64,000 nt of DNA, taken from positions 124,001 through 188,000 of the forward strand of contig JADJRG010000026.1 of the NCBI GenBank assembly GCA_016712315.1, written 5' to 3'. The notes beneath the pieces are model-generated. The model was not told where the DNA came from, searched no databases, and saw only the letters and a list, made by a program, of their open reading frames with translations. How positions within the stretch are numbered: the first letter of the stretch is position 1; every line of letters starts with the position of its first letter. A program made the position numbers and the translations under genes. Below are positions 55,901 through 64,000 of this stretch, in pieces. Origin of the DNA: Nannocystis sp. Lineage in GTDB: Bacteria > Myxococcota_A > Polyangia > Nannocystales > Nannocystaceae.

Positions 55901-58900
55901 GTGTGCGCGAAAAAGGCGTCGATGGGGTGGAGCTGGAAGTCGGTCGGTCTGATCTCCGACGCCCTCGTGACCTTCGAGGAGCTGAAGCGCCGTCAGGGCG
56001 CCGACCAAGCCGAGCTAAGCAACAACCTGCAGCGGCAGAGCTACCTCGCGGGGCTCCTCGGCGGCCAGGAGAGCCCTGCCGCACTCACGCTCGAGCGCGA
56101 CGCCCTCCGGCTCGAGGTGCCGGGGCGGCGCGCCGCCCTCGACGCCGCGAGCGCCGCCCTCGTCGACTTCATCCGCGCCCAGCAGGCGCGCGCGCTGACG
56201 ATGCCCGAGCTCCGTCGAGACGCACGCGGCCTCGCGACCCTCGGCCTCGAGCTGACCTACGTCGACCCCGCCGGCCCGCTCCACGTCAGCGAGAGCGTCG
56301 AGGGCGAGGTCCACCTGAGCTACGTCGACGCGGCCGGGCGGATGCGCTTGACCCGCTATGACGCCACCGCCGACGCCCGCAACGCGGCGTTTGAGCAGTG
56401 GATCCCCGACGGTCTCCGGGCTTGCCCCGACTTCTCCGCGTCGGCGGTCGAGCTCCGCTTCGCCCGCCCCCTGGCGCTCCCCGAGGACCTCTGGACGGTC
56501 GAGGTGTGGTTCCAGCACCCGCTGCCCGAGGGCGCCGGCGGCGAGTACCAGCTCCTCGTCGGCCGGGACGCGAGCAACGGCCCCCTGGTCGTCAAGCGCG
56601 GCGGCCAGCTCGGCTCCCTCATCGACGGCTACTTCCTCGACAGCGGCGTCGACCTCGACGTGCTCGCGCCAGGGTGGCACCACCTGGCCGTGACCGCTCG
56701 CCGGGGCGCGAGTCGCTTCTACGTCGACGGGCTCGCGGCCGGCCGCGAGGCGGCGGCGCGCGTCCGCGACGTCCTCGGGCTCCAGGGCGCCCAGGACGGG
56801 GTCCGCGTCGAAGACCTCACGACCTTCCCGACCGAGCGCTTCACCGTCGACTTCTGGATCAAGACGACCGCCGCGACCGGGTGCATCTTCGCCTACGGCG
56901 GCGAGCTCCGGCTCTCCGATCCCGGGGCGCTCAAGCTCCGCCTCTTCGCCGACGTCGCGCTCGCGGAGACGATCGCGATCAACGACGGGTACTGGCATCA
57001 CGTCGTCCTCACCTGGAACAACGAGAGCGGCGAGCTCCGCCTCATCGTCGACGGCCAGCGCGCCCAGCTCGTCACCCAACACGCGGTCGGCAAGCGCCTG
57101 ACCGCCGGCGCCGATCTCCTCCTCGGCCAGGCGCAGGACGCTGAGGGCGGGCTCATCGGCGGCGCGGCGCTGTCCTGCGAGCTCCACGCCTTCTCCCTCT
57201 GGGACAAGGACCTGCCCGCGCGCGACGGCCACGCGCCGATCATCGGCGACGAGCCCCACCTCGCCGGACACTGGTCGATGCAGACGCGCGAAGAGACCGT
57301 GATCCGGTCCCTGCCCGGCGGCGTCGAAGAGGAGGAGGACATCGTCTGGGTGGTCGACGCCCGGGCGAAGGGCGGTCACCACGGGGTGCTCCTCGGCGGC
57401 GCCTCGCGGACGCTGCCCCCTGCCTTCAGCGGCGACCTCGAGCGCGCGGCCTACAGCGCCGGCGGGGCGCCGCCCCCAGGCCGCCTCGCCGAGCTCCGGG
57501 TGTGGAGCAGCGCGCTCGCCGACGACGAGCTCCTGGCCAACAGCAACGTCGCCCTCACTGGCTATGAACCCGAGCTCCTGCACTACTATCCGCTCGATGA
57601 GGCGGCGGGGGCGACGATCCGCGACCGCGCGGTCAACGACCCGATCCACGCGTCCCTCGGCGACGCTCGCTGGGTCGCCTGCACCGCGCCGATCGGCGCC
57701 ACCTCGCCGCACCGCGCGCTGCGGACGCGGTCACTCGTGTCGGTCGACCGGATCCCCGAACGCTTCGCCGCGGGGATCACCTGCGAGTGCTGGCTCTTCG
57801 TCGCCGAGCCCGTCGGCGAGGGCGTCGTCGGCGAGCTCTTCGCTCAGCGGCACCGGGACCCGACCGTCGCCGCCTTCCAGATCCGGATCATCGGCGGCAC
57901 CCACCGGGTCCAGGTCGGCTTCGACGACACCCTCGCGGGCTGGCGGGGCGTCGAGGTCGACGTCCCGCTCCCGCTCGGGACCTGGATCCACGTCGCCGTC
58001 GCCTTCGATCGCCGGCGGCTCCAGGTCTTCTTCGGCGGCGAGCTCGTCGCCGACGCGGAGGGGACCCCGTACGCCTTCTCCGGGCGGCGGTCGCCGTGGG
58101 CGCTCGCCGATCTCAAGGGCTCGCAGTACGCGCTCACCGAGGTCCGGGTGTGGAACTATCGCCGCTCCCGGGAGGAGATCGCGGGCGCGCGCGAGTGCCC
58201 GCTCACCGGCCGGGAGGGCGGCCTCGTCGGCTACTGGGACACGCAAGACGCCGCCGACGGCGGACCTCGCGTCCGCGATCGCGCGGGCGCGCGCGACGCC
58301 CTCGTCCACGGCCCCGTCGACCGGGTCGCTTGCCCGCCGCTCAGCGCCGCCGACGGGGTCGTGACCTGCGAGTACGCGACCATCGGCGTCGATCCGCGCG
58401 ACCTCAGCGCAAAGCAGTCGATGATGCGACGCCTCCGGGTCTTCTCTCGGGGCGGCGCGGTCAACGTCTGGCACGGCCAGCGGATCGAAGAGATGACCCT
58501 GACATGGGTGGGCAACGCGCAGTTCAACCCGACCCTCGTCGGCTACATCGAGGGCGCGCCACCCGTCCCATCGGAGAACCTCACGGTCATGGACACCTAC
58601 GTCGGCGCGACGTCGGTCCTGCTCAGCCAGAGCGAGGACATCCGCTACAGCTGGAGCATGTCCCGCGACCGCTCGAGCGGCGCCAGCCTCGACATGTTCG
58701 CCGGCGTCGCGTGGGATGTCAGCGCGGGCGCCGTCGTCCAGACGACGCTGACCAGCGGACGGGTCGGCGCCCGGGCCAACGTCTCGATGGTCGACGCGAC
58801 CAGCCGAGCGAGCAACATCTCGGCCGAGTCGACCGTGACCAAGATCGACTCGATCAAGCTCACCGGCGCGACCGAGGACAAGGCCCGCTTCCCGACGATC

Positions 58901-60250
58901 GGGCCCCGCTTCGTCCCGAAGAACGTCGGCTACGCCCAGGTGATCTCGGGGATGGCGGACGTCTTCCTGGTCAAGCTGAAGCGCAGCGGGCGGATGATCA
59001 GCTACGACATCCAGCCGGTCCCGGGCGTGCCGCTCGACGTCAACACGATCACCTTCATGATCAACCCGGCCTATCAGATGAGCGGGTCGCTCGACGGGAC
59101 TATCGGGGCGATGGCGGCGGACGAGCGTTTTTACGGGCACGTCCCCGAGATGCGCGCGCAATACGGCTCCCTCTATCCTGCGAGCTACTTCCGGGTTCGG
59201 GAGGCGTACGCGCTCAAGGAGCAGATCGAGCGGATGGACGCCGAGCGCGAGGCCTACTTCAGGAACTTCGACGCGAACGTCGCCGGCTTCGCCGGCCCCT
59301 CGCTGGGCGCGAGCGGCGGCGCCGGCGTCGGCCCGGTCGACGGCGGCGACGCGCCCGACGAGGGCGCGATGAGCGACGAGGAGCGCGAGCAGTCGCAGGC
59401 GGAGCGCAAGGGCTCGGTGAAGAGCGACTCGGACGCGATGGGCAGGAGCCTGAGCGGTCAGGCGGACGAGCAGCGCGGAGCGATCGCGGGCGTCGGCGCG
59501 AGCCCCGAGGAGGAGGCGGCGTCGCTCGCCCAGCTCGAGTCGTGGCAGGCGCGGATGGAGGGCCTGCTGACCCGCGCCGGCAAGCGCAACATCGTCAACA
59601 CCTACGTCTGGGACGCCGATGGCGGCCTCTACGCCGAGGAGCAGAGCTTCGCGTCGACCGTCGAGCACACGATCGGCGGCTCGTTCTCGATGGACTGGGG
59701 CGCGGGTCTCGAGCTCGACGTCACCGCCGGCAACGTCAACCTGATGCTGACCGCGCTCTACTCCGGCTCGATGAGCCAGACCCTCTCGAAGACCGAGAGC
59801 TCGAGCACGGGCTTCTCGCTGAACGTCGATCTCAGCGGTGTCGAAGGTTCCGGGGTCACGGACTCGCGGGACTACCCGCTCTCGCCCGGCGTCAAGGTCG
59901 ATCGCTACCGGATGATGAGCTTCTTCCTCGAGGGGGCGACCCGCCACTTCGAGGACTTCTTCGACTACGTCGTCGATCCCGAGTGGCTGGCGAGCAACGA
60001 CGAGGAGGCGAGGGCGCTGCGGATGGCGCGCGCCGGCCGGCCGAACAAGACCTGGCGGGTGCTCCACCGCGTGACCTACGTCGAGCGCCCGGCGCTCATG
60101 GGCTTCGGCGAGGGCGTCCGGCGCCCAGTGCCGGCCGCCGCCGACGTGATCGCCGGCTACATGGAGAAGCTCACCGCCCACCAGCTCAACCTCCAGGCGC
60201 AGATGGACGACGCCCTCGACATCCTGAGGGAGCTCGAGCCCGAGGGCTAG
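49952..60250 (+). CDS. giant protein with about nine LamG-like modules and a pore-former-like C-terminus
   Basis: 3432 residues with no signal peptide. LamG/jellyroll units recur with DITIEAWVYAT, WHHVALTYDGAAVRLYVDG, GRIAEVRLWSVVRTQAEV and YWPLDEGEG. They start near 49,985, 52,420, 52,790, 53,470, 54,130, 54,660, 56,495, 56,840 and 57,775. Between them is a beta-rich region with a ricin-like segment (KFRIVNNDGKYWRVEGTDLR) and a short coiled coil (55,400-56,200). From 58,350 a unique C-terminus has FNPTLVGYIEGAPPVPSENL, Ser/Thr-rich alternating strands (GGSFSMDWGAGLELDVTAGN, SGSMSQTLSKTESSSTGFSL) and helices. It may be a carbohydrate-binding, pore-forming or contact protein; that is inference. 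Confidence 0.65.
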   Translation: MSEVTRPVLFFDGVESLVDLGKRPEHAIARDITIEAWVYATAETKWAGVVSRIWDTGTNESGYGICLNGQRGYFGAFVTTTGPSGNFDVYRSSGADTLPLNEWHHVALTYDGAAVRLYVDGDLRATFAQTGAILYTFDNALTIGVYRDDNERIHFTGRIAEVRLWSVVRTQAEVTATMSTPLAGDEHGLVGYWPLDEGEGAAAHDRSATLAHGTIVAGLWEVMPVPFAVAPPHPEPAPPHPEPAPPRALEPANVAPRSVVLRGAALRRIQAVTHEGKVLLFGIDAAGRVHYSVRQSGFESSALAGASISPGFEDWRLLPLAATIDDPSVRALEEATLTTTGVDQGGDPRPAEPLLRSRYAADDPGADPEGALALVSGLGHLYVFRQSRQGALLANRFILDGMTNQLVPKLEVRFQRSRQRHRPRSTTKRSRGDLQDVDTLGFKDIEKNNFYEPAVELSFIKGVDRGRFAVVLVPTADPDVSRWHIFHWDEGAKRLVLNSVCSSRAGLFDLRDRQILGPAAGADGARYSSASGIVTREIELDGRIVVDRFGAAAFHRQVEIQSDSGSQLCREGLQVMVAAPVADEEGVRTTAALCFAVGIDGELSRIERTPRLEDLRSIHREVLLPLNDLDGIRAYASAQPLAAGSVSGLHVGPDDRVLLRTESVVPDHLGPGGAIEVKHTRSFDGLHRVVAAGGDAIEIEAALRGREPGAWAEVRGHEAGLVFDGMITGYEVVGANRIRVICASHDLVEGDEVQISGLGAYDGTHTILEVDGERRAITLDVPWRGGEVIDIKSIKRRGLCFDGAGDYLLAEGVPRPPADWRRPFARTLSCWLNVASLDPRGQCLVMDRDGLVTLRLDESGRVEASARLSNGESLRVVDPSPLVADPRRWIHYTLVLTYEAAARESACRLYRDGRRVENVTPPAACLRLDGAGHLVGPGPEIAATDAYSVELWFRPEIMTQPISTGLFRCSSKGGAALQIELNGKGLLRLRLPDDRFVWIGKISTEWQHLAVCYAMPRLTVYLDGALVAALDDAAARPSGFARVELGRGLSLAREPRLFRGGLAEVRLWDRCLEPEEVVARMRRRVDPGATGLRACWPLDERAGTRAGEAVSGAALVLKGGGRWGDVGPRLVDSRSDLRDRLFSPSPYHMARVVLASAGDLVVEAPISTPPARAARTLEAWFFADQELGALPIVSRSGPAPEEHRSLAVGPDGRLAVEGGGASWRGTRRLHARRWYHVAVTFGAAGEPAGAWIDGAAERLSDAAPVEPPIRPVAAVRLAADFRGRCGRVMLCDVRVWARERTSDEIAAALYTRHAGIEADLIGLWPLEHAALHDFTSYRNHAAPRAGRPAFRVCDHLFPEPDYRDAWSCHGGPLTTLTDDPAAPTLIDGAVNGLCVELWCRPQSGGSACLLELLDDGAPPLRVHLSDDLRVAIEVTPGHLEQLDVALPLGQWTHVAITLAADGALSSYLNGSLEQEVSTDGARLERSAITLGGWAGEIAEVRVWNKVRTQAEVREALFTAIRGARPNLAACWSGSSSGLSDHSGRGHHIPADGASRRTSAPTLVRAGAAVDVIIGARLDGDGPAECLRGRLSDVRVWEIGLDDDTVRDQMCVALSGAPRGLAANWRLGGIFDDGDVRFAPDFSPHEIRAVVYGDVFVGARSLPRRTAKDLDVALFRNDDLVAVSPRGLYRETFELRLDGGVDPEPYGAAMAELFVPRFWGKASRVAEAKLPIVAEHVSITPIGADGWYRVESQLVIPESVRLLRLFELAVRPLPGFAWEVLEVRKHRLINVSDAITRERYREAISLPRAGGDRREGDARLAAVVAAEQAHLELVAAITSLTRRLDALADKIAYQAELDQLRTREVELRGLLAVTAQKLVALDGDVTKHKFRIVNNDGKYWRVEGTDLRVGDAASAQIYTCTHLFGNTYDLLIDGRVSNPAPMPFPPQRCRSAGGGRISLSVAGWRGWSQIMDSGGHSLITDGNFVCAKKASMGWSWKSVGLISDALVTFEELKRRQGADQAELSNNLQRQSYLAGLLGGQESPAALTLERDALRLEVPGRRAALDAASAALVDFIRAQQARALTMPELRRDARGLATLGLELTYVDPAGPLHVSESVEGEVHLSYVDAAGRMRLTRYDATADARNAAFEQWIPDGLRACPDFSASAVELRFARPLALPEDLWTVEVWFQHPLPEGAGGEYQLLVGRDASNGPLVVKRGGQLGSLIDGYFLDSGVDLDVLAPGWHHLAVTARRGASRFYVDGLAAGREAAARVRDVLGLQGAQDGVRVEDLTTFPTERFTVDFWIKTTAATGCIFAYGGELRLSDPGALKLRLFADVALAETIAINDGYWHHVVLTWNNESGELRLIVDGQRAQLVTQHAVGKRLTAGADLLLGQAQDAEGGLIGGAALSCELHAFSLWDKDLPARDGHAPIIGDEPHLAGHWSMQTREETVIRSLPGGVEEEEDIVWVVDARAKGGHHGVLLGGASRTLPPAFSGDLERAAYSAGGAPPPGRLAELRVWSSALADDELLANSNVALTGYEPELLHYYPLDEAAGATIRDRAVNDPIHASLGDARWVACTAPIGATSPHRALRTRSLVSVDRIPERFAAGITCECWLFVAEPVGEGVVGELFAQRHRDPTVAAFQIRIIGGTHRVQVGFDDTLAGWRGVEVDVPLPLGTWIHVAVAFDRRRLQVFFGGELVADAEGTPYAFSGRRSPWALADLKGSQYALTEVRVWNYRRSREEIAGARECPLTGREGGLVGYWDTQDAADGGPRVRDRAGARDALVHGPVDRVACPPLSAADGVVTCEYATIGVDPRDLSAKQSMMRRLRVFSRGGAVNVWHGQRIEEMTLTWVGNAQFNPTLVGYIEGAPPVPSENLTVMDTYVGATSVLLSQSEDIRYSWSMSRDRSSGASLDMFAGVAWDVSAGAVVQTTLTSGRVGARANVSMVDATSRASNISAESTVTKIDSIKLTGATEDKARFPTIGPRFVPKNVGYAQVISGMADVFLVKLKRSGRMISYDIQPVPGVPLDVNTITFMINPAYQMSGSLDGTIGAMAADERFYGHVPEMRAQYGSLYPASYFRVREAYALKEQIERMDAEREAYFRNFDANVAGFAGPSLGASGGAGVGPVDGGDAPDEGAMSDEEREQSQAERKGSVKSDSDAMGRSLSGQADEQRGAIAGVGASPEEEAASLAQLESWQARMEGLLTRAGKRNIVNTYVWDADGGLYAEEQSFASTVEHTIGGSFSMDWGAGLELDVTAGNVNLMLTALYSGSMSQTLSKTESSSTGFSLNVDLSGVEGSGVTDSRDYPLSPGVKVDRYRMMSFFLEGATRHFEDFFDYVVDPEWLASNDEEARALRMARAGRPNKTWRVLHRVTYVERPALMGFGEGVRRPVPAAADVIAGYMEKLTAHQLNLQAQMDDALDILRELEPEG

Positions 60251-60292
60251 GCCCCGGCGGAGGCGTCGGAGGGGGCACATGGGGGCACGACG

Positions 60293-61330
60293 ATGAGCGG
60301 CGACGACGAGGGGCGATCGAGGGGCGGCGGGTCGGCGGAGCGCGGCGACGTCGACGACGGCGGGGGCCGACGGCCGCCGGGAGGGTCGAGGTCGCGGACG
60401 GAGAGCGCCCCGCGCAAGGCGACCAAGAGCGGGAGCAAGAAGCGGCCGAAGACCCGGGCGGCGAGGGAGGCGGAGCGCCTCCGGAGACCGTCCGCAGCGC
60501 TCGCCAAGGCCGGCCAGGAGCACGGAGATGCGCTCGCCAAGTCGGGCGCCAGGGGCTCGCCGGGCCGACGCCGCCCCCGACCGGGGCCCGCGCTCGGCGA
60601 AGATCGCGGTCCCGTGGACGAGAAGCACCGCGCCCCCGATGTCGAGCGCACCGCGTGCCTCACCCACGGCCTCCTGCCCGAGCACTTCCTCCACGCGGCT
60701 GAGGCAGGCGAGCTCCAGTCGCCCTCCCGTCGCGGCGAGAAGTCGAAGCGAGCCGGGGATCAGCGGGCCAACGGCGGCACGGCGGTGTACACCCGCGCGA
60801 TCGGCACGGAGCACGCGGACGTGCCTCCGCACGTCGCAGGCGTGGGCAGCGGCGCGAGCAAGGTGCAGGTGATCATGAGCCCTGAGATCCTCGAGGATGA
60901 GGACCACCAGTGGCGCGCCTCGACGTACGACCGCAACGGGTCGCTCCCGGGCTCCGTGCCCGCGGGGAAGCGGGAGCAGGACCTCTCGATCGAGGAGAAG
61001 TGGGGGAAGCAGACGAGGAGCGCGCGCAACCAGGAGTTCAACAAGACCGTGGAGACGGGGGGGGCAGCGCACTTGCAGAACGAGCAGGCGCACTACGAGA
61101 GCATCCCCCTCAAGGGCACGGTCAGGGGGGTCGTCTGCACCGGCAAGGACGCCTTCGACAAGCTGATGGCGTCACCGCGCGCGACCCAGACCGACGCGAC
61201 CCACGGGACCATCGAGATCGACGGCGAGCAGGTCCCGGTCGTATTCGTCGATGAGGCCAAGGACGACCGCAGTCTCCTCGACGTCTTGAAGGATGAAGGG
61301 ATCGCCAACGAGGCCGGACAGGTGCGGTGA
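60293..61330 (+). CDS. basic linker protein with a C-terminal domain of unknown type
   Basis: 345 residues, 42 bases after the giant gene and probably co-transcribed. Residues 1-150 are Arg/Ser/Gly-rich and disordered. The rest is folded: TAVYTRAIGTEHADVPPHVA, KVQVIMSPEILEDEDHQW, AHYESIPLKGTVRGVVCTG and VPVVFVDEAKDDRSLLDVL. The pattern of a Y-T-R strand, a vIlDpevLxD-like strand and a late E-S-I-P segment recalls ADP-ribosyltransferase-like toxin domains, but no diagnostic catalytic set can be fixed. It could be an effector or a chaperone linked to the giant protein. Confidence 0.45.
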   Translation: MSGDDEGRSRGGGSAERGDVDDGGGRRPPGGSRSRTESAPRKATKSGSKKRPKTRAAREAERLRRPSAALAKAGQEHGDALAKSGARGSPGRRRPRPGPALGEDRGPVDEKHRAPDVERTACLTHGLLPEHFLHAAEAGELQSPSRRGEKSKRAGDQRANGGTAVYTRAIGTEHADVPPHVAGVGSGASKVQVIMSPEILEDEDHQWRASTYDRNGSLPGSVPAGKREQDLSIEEKWGKQTRSARNQEFNKTVETGGAAHLQNEQAHYESIPLKGTVRGVVCTGKDAFDKLMASPRATQTDATHGTIEIDGEQVPVVFVDEAKDDRSLLDVLKDEGIANEAGQVR

Positions 61331-61435
61331 GCCCGGCGCGGGCCGGCGGCCCTCCGCCCGGTCGGACCGCGCCGCCCCCGATGAGGTCGACGGTCGCCTG
61401 GCCAAGACCGAGGCCCATCTCTGGACGGGCACTAG

Positions 61436-62701
61436 CTAACGGACGAAGACCGCGAAGGCATCGCCGACGCCGATCGTCTTGTTCTGCACCGCTGTGGTCC
61501 AGTTGATGTAGGTATCGCCCGGCGCGTACATGATGCGGATCGGCACGGCGCCGCCGTTCGTGTCCCACATGCAATTGTCCGGCGCGGTGTCGACGTTGAG
61601 CCAGCCCTGGTCGCCGGGGCAACCGTTGTAGTTGCGGTTGATGAAAAAGCGGCGTCCCGAGGTGATCTCGCCCGCGATCGAGTACTGGTTGAAGACCATC
61701 GCCGGCAGGTCGACGTACGACGACTCGACCAGGGTGTCGTTGCTGTACCAGTCCGTCGCCGTCGTACCCGTCGCGTCGTACTTCCAGAACTTGGCGATCT
61801 CCCCGGCCGTGTAGACGTGGACCCGGGCCTGGCTCACCTCGACCTGGTTCTGGTTCCAGGAGGTGCCGACGAAGGCGCCGACGTAGTGCTTGTCCGCCTT
61901 CTCGACGTTGAGGAGCGATTCGTCGGCCTCGTTCATCGGGCCACCGTTCCAGAGCGTGAGCGCATCGCCCATCACCCCGGAGCTGACCTTAAAGACCATC
62001 ATCCAGCCGCCGCCGTCGGTCGTCTGATCGCAATAGGCGCGGAAGGGCTCGGCCGGGCCGTCGCCGTCGAGATCGAGGCTGTAGGCCCCCGACGGGGCCG
62101 CCGGGTCAGCCGCCAGGATCGCCGCGCAGCTCGCCGCGATCGCGCAGACGCCCGCGTCACAGAAGGCGCTCTCGCAGTCGCTGGAGGCCGCGCAGAGCAG
62201 GCCGGCCGCGCACTTCGAGCAGGTGGCGCCGCCGCAGTCGACGTCGGTCTCGGCGCCGCTGACCAGGCCGTCGGTGCAGGAGGGCGGCGCGCAGAGCTCG
62301 GTGCACTCGTCGTCGTTGGCCAGGTTGCCGTCGTCGCACTCCTCGACGCCGACCTGGACATGGCCGTCGCCGCAGACCGCGTCCTGGCAGGCGACGCAAG
62401 CGTCGTCATTCAAGGTGTTGCCGTCGTCGCAGGCCTCGCCGTCGTCGACCACCCCGTCGCCGCAGATCGGCCCGCTGGTGGTCTCACCGGTGCTCGTGAC
62501 ACCGCTCGTCGCGCCGGTGCTGGTGTCGGTGGTGTCGGTCGTGGTGGACGTGGTGGACGTGGTGGTCGTCGCGTCGGTGCCAGTCGAGCCGTCGCTGGTC
62601 GACTCTCCGGTCATGGTCATCCCGGAGCTCCCGTTGTTGGTTGACGGGCACGCGACGAGCACGAGGAGAGAGAATGGGACTACTACAGAGATGCATCGCA
62701 T
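61436..62701 (-). CDS. Thr-rich lipoprotein with Cys-rich repeats and fibrinogen-like domain
   Basis: 421 residues. The lipobox is in the signal MRCISVVVPFSLLVLVACPS (Cys at 18). A Thr/Ser tract of about 55 residues follows, then myxobacterial Cys-rich repeats (CGDGVVDDGEACDDGNTLND, CGDGHVQVGVEECDDGN, DVDCGGATCSKCAAG). The C-terminus resembles a fibrinogen/fibrinogen-like domain (YCDQTTDGGGWMMVFKV, FFINRNYNGCPGDQGW). The Thr tract is probably an O-glycosylated or extended stalk on the cell surface. This architecture is common in Nannocystaceae and is the strongest taxonomic clue in the window. Confidence 0.82.
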   Translation of the reverse strand: MRCISVVVPFSLLVLVACPSTNNGSSGMTMTGESTSDGSTGTDATTTTSTTSTTTDTTDTSTGATSGVTSTGETTSGPICGDGVVDDGEACDDGNTLNDDACVACQDAVCGDGHVQVGVEECDDGNLANDDECTELCAPPSCTDGLVSGAETDVDCGGATCSKCAAGLLCAASSDCESAFCDAGVCAIAASCAAILAADPAAPSGAYSLDLDGDGPAEPFRAYCDQTTDGGGWMMVFKVSSGVMGDALTLWNGGPMNEADESLLNVEKADKHYVGAFVGTSWNQNQVEVSQARVHVYTAGEIAKFWKYDATGTTATDWYSNDTLVESSYVDLPAMVFNQYSIAGEITSGRRFFINRNYNGCPGDQGWLNVDTAPDNCMWDTNGGAVPIRIMYAPGDTYINWTTAVQNKTIGVGDAFAVFVR

Positions 62702-62883
62702 GCCGACTCCTGAAGCATGATCCGTGCCAATGTGGGCATGTCATGAGTTTAATATTTTATCTCAGGGAGCCGCAGCGGGCGCCCACCGTCCGTCGTCGCT
62801 TCGGCCGCGGGCGCCCACCGCCCGAGCCGACCGTCGACGGCCTAACGATCCATGAAGTAGGACGGCGGGCGCGCCGGACCCGC
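62702..62883. promoter_or_regulatory. intergenic region before the lipoprotein gene
   Basis: AT-rich tttaatattttatctc at 62,748-62,763 (minus-strand reading) is the likely promoter area of the leftward lipoprotein gene. No precise boxes are assigned. Confidence 0.35.
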
Positions 62884-64000
62884 TCAGCCGCCGAGGGCCG
62901 CGAGTTCGGGGCGCGCGCGCACGACATCGCCGACGATCCCGGGCGCCGCGCTCACCTCGAGCGCGGCGTCGATGGCCGCGCGGGCCCGGCGAGGATCGCC
63001 GTCCTGGGCGGCCATCGACGCGAGGTCCAGCCAGATCTGCCAGCGGATCGCTCGCAGGGGAGCTTCGGCGGGCAGACGATCGAGCGATGCGACGACGCGC
63101 TCGAGGTCGGCGCGAGCGCGGATGAGATCGCCCGTCCGACCGTGGATCGCGGCCCGCCAGCGGAGGAGCTCGCAGGCCGCGGCGAAGAGCGCCGGATCGT
63201 CGACCGCGAGGAGCTCGGCGGCGTCGAGGGTGGCGAGGACCGCGTGGAGGGCTTGACGGGGCCGTGGATCGCCGAGGTGATTGACCGCGGCGGCGCGCCA
63301 GACGTCGGCGAGGAGGCCGAAGTAGCGGGCGCCGAGGAGCTCGCGCAGGTGCGGCCCGTAGAGCTCGGGGTTGGCGCGGAGGAGCTGGAGGAGCGCTCGC
63401 GGCGGCGGCACGTCGGCGGCGAGGAGCTCGGACCAGATCGCCCGGGCGGCCGCGACCTCGCCTACCTGCAGGTGGGCGTGGGCCTGCGCGAGCCGCTCGT
63501 CGACGCTCGGCTCGACGAGCGCCCCGGCGGCGGCGAGGACGGCGACCGGATCCCCCTCGACGATCGCCCGGCGGAAGGCGGCAGCGCCGGCGGCGGCCGG
63601 CTCCGGCGCGACGCGGGCGCCCCGGACGTCGATCCGGTGGAGGCGAGCCCGGAGCCACGCGCGGCTCTCGATCCTCGAGCGGACGATCAACCGGTAGCGG
63701 CCGGCGGCCGGCAGCGGGCGGGCGATGGGATCGAAGCGGGCGAGCGACGTGCCGGCGCGAGGATCGTCGAGCGCGACGCCGAATTCGCGGCGGTCGGGGT
63801 GGAGCGAGGCCCGGATGCGGACGCGCTGCGGATCGCTGGAGGCGCGCCCCGACTGGTCGAGCGGTATGGCCCGGCTCTCGCCGGCTCCGTCGAACCAGAG
63901 CTCGCGACGGACGATCCCGCCGCGCTGCGAGCCGATGCTCGTCATGCGGACCGCGAGCAAGGCCGCCGCACCCGGATCGTCCTCCGGGACGATCGCCACC
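62884..64000 (-). CDS. C-terminal part of a larger helical-repeat protein (partial)
   Basis: At least 371 codons, running off the right edge; a GTG at 63999 is in frame but the gene probably starts beyond. The first visible part is a beta-rich domain (MTSIGSQRGGIVRRELWFDG, then RYRLIVRSRIESRAWLRARL). It is followed by TPR-like helices (VDERLAQAHAHLQVGEVAAA, IRARADLERVVASLDRLPAE, RRARAAIDAALEVSAAPG). Large myxobacterial proteins of this kind often begin with a kinase or sensor domain, which cannot be checked here. Confidence 0.5.
   Translation of the reverse strand, partial: VAIVPEDDPGAAALLAVRMTSIGSQRGGIVRRELWFDGAGESRAIPLDQSGRASSDPQRVRIRASLHPDRREFGVALDDPRAGTSLARFDPIARPLPAAGRYRLIVRSRIESRAWLRARLHRIDVRGARVAPEPAAAGAAAFRRAIVEGDPVAVLAAAGALVEPSVDERLAQAHAHLQVGEVAAARAIWSELLAADVPPPRALLQLLRANPELYGPHLRELLGARYFGLLADVWRAAAVNHLGDPRPRQALHAVLATLDAAELLAVDDPALFAAACELLRWRAAIHGRTGDLIRARADLERVVASLDRLPAEAPLRAIRWQIWLDLASMAAQDGDPRRARAAIDAALEVSAAPGIVGDVVRARPELAALGG

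Overview
The window is GC-rich and dense with genes. It looks like part of a myxobacterial chromosome, probably Nannocystaceae-like. The signs are a Thr-rich lipoprotein with Cys-rich CGDGxxDxGExCDDGN repeats and a fibrinogen-like C-terminus (61.4-62.7 kb), Hanks-type Ser/Thr kinases, LamG and YegP-like proteins, and many J-domain and TPR proteins. All assignments come from reading motifs; no database search was possible.

Layout. (1) 0-3.7 kb: a tightly coupled operon with the end of a sugar-nucleotide epimerase, a small ORF, a radical-SAM/SPASM protein, a P-loop kinase, a second radical-SAM/SPASM protein and a GT2 glycosyltransferase. (2) 4.0-12.6 kb: an S3-like KH protein, a repeat-rich non-coding stretch, then module copy 1: coiled-coil protein, small membrane protein, Pro-rich/TPR protein and J-domain protein. 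Facing it is a Ser/Thr kinase with a small partner gene. An excisionase-like gene, a tyrosine recombinase and an att-like sequence resembling a tRNA 3' end follow. (3) 12.6-20.6 kb: a five-gene operon matching the GAP1/double-GTPase NTP-dependent conflict systems. A nucleosidase-like effector and the GAP1 protein carry related C-terminal association domains. (4) 20.9-26.0 kb: nested insertion sequences. An element with a zinc-ribbon protein, DDE transposase and ExeA-like ATPase is interrupted by an IS3 element with an A9 frameshift site and by an ISL3 remnant. (5) 26.1-29.8 kb: a bacterial SAMD9-like protein. (6) 30-41.6 kb: decayed repeats, then the second small-protein/kinase pair, lipoproteins, a ferritin-like pseudogene, and module copy 2 (regulator, coiled-coil, membrane protein, excisionase). 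Two frameshifted integrases and a second copy of the att-like sequence close it. (7) 42.0-43.9 kb: an AAA ATPase plus a TOPRIM-like protein, a defence-type pair. (8) 44.2-64 kb: a poly-Pro J-domain protein and two very large proteins, one with YegP-like domains, an Ala/Glu/Arg repeat and an NlpC-like C-terminus, the other with about nine LamG-like units. A small protein, the fibrinogen-like lipoprotein and a gene running off the end complete the window.

Interpretation. The 12.6-41.6 kb interval is bounded by direct 32-bp att-like repeats, each next to an integrase. It carries conflict systems, so it reads as a tandem integrative element or defence island. The least explained item is the module present twice: coiled-coil plus membrane protein as a translationally coupled pair, and small protein plus Ser/Thr kinase as a second pair. 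Near the kinase pair, all three paired occurrences found use one octamer, TTTCATAA/TTATGAAA.
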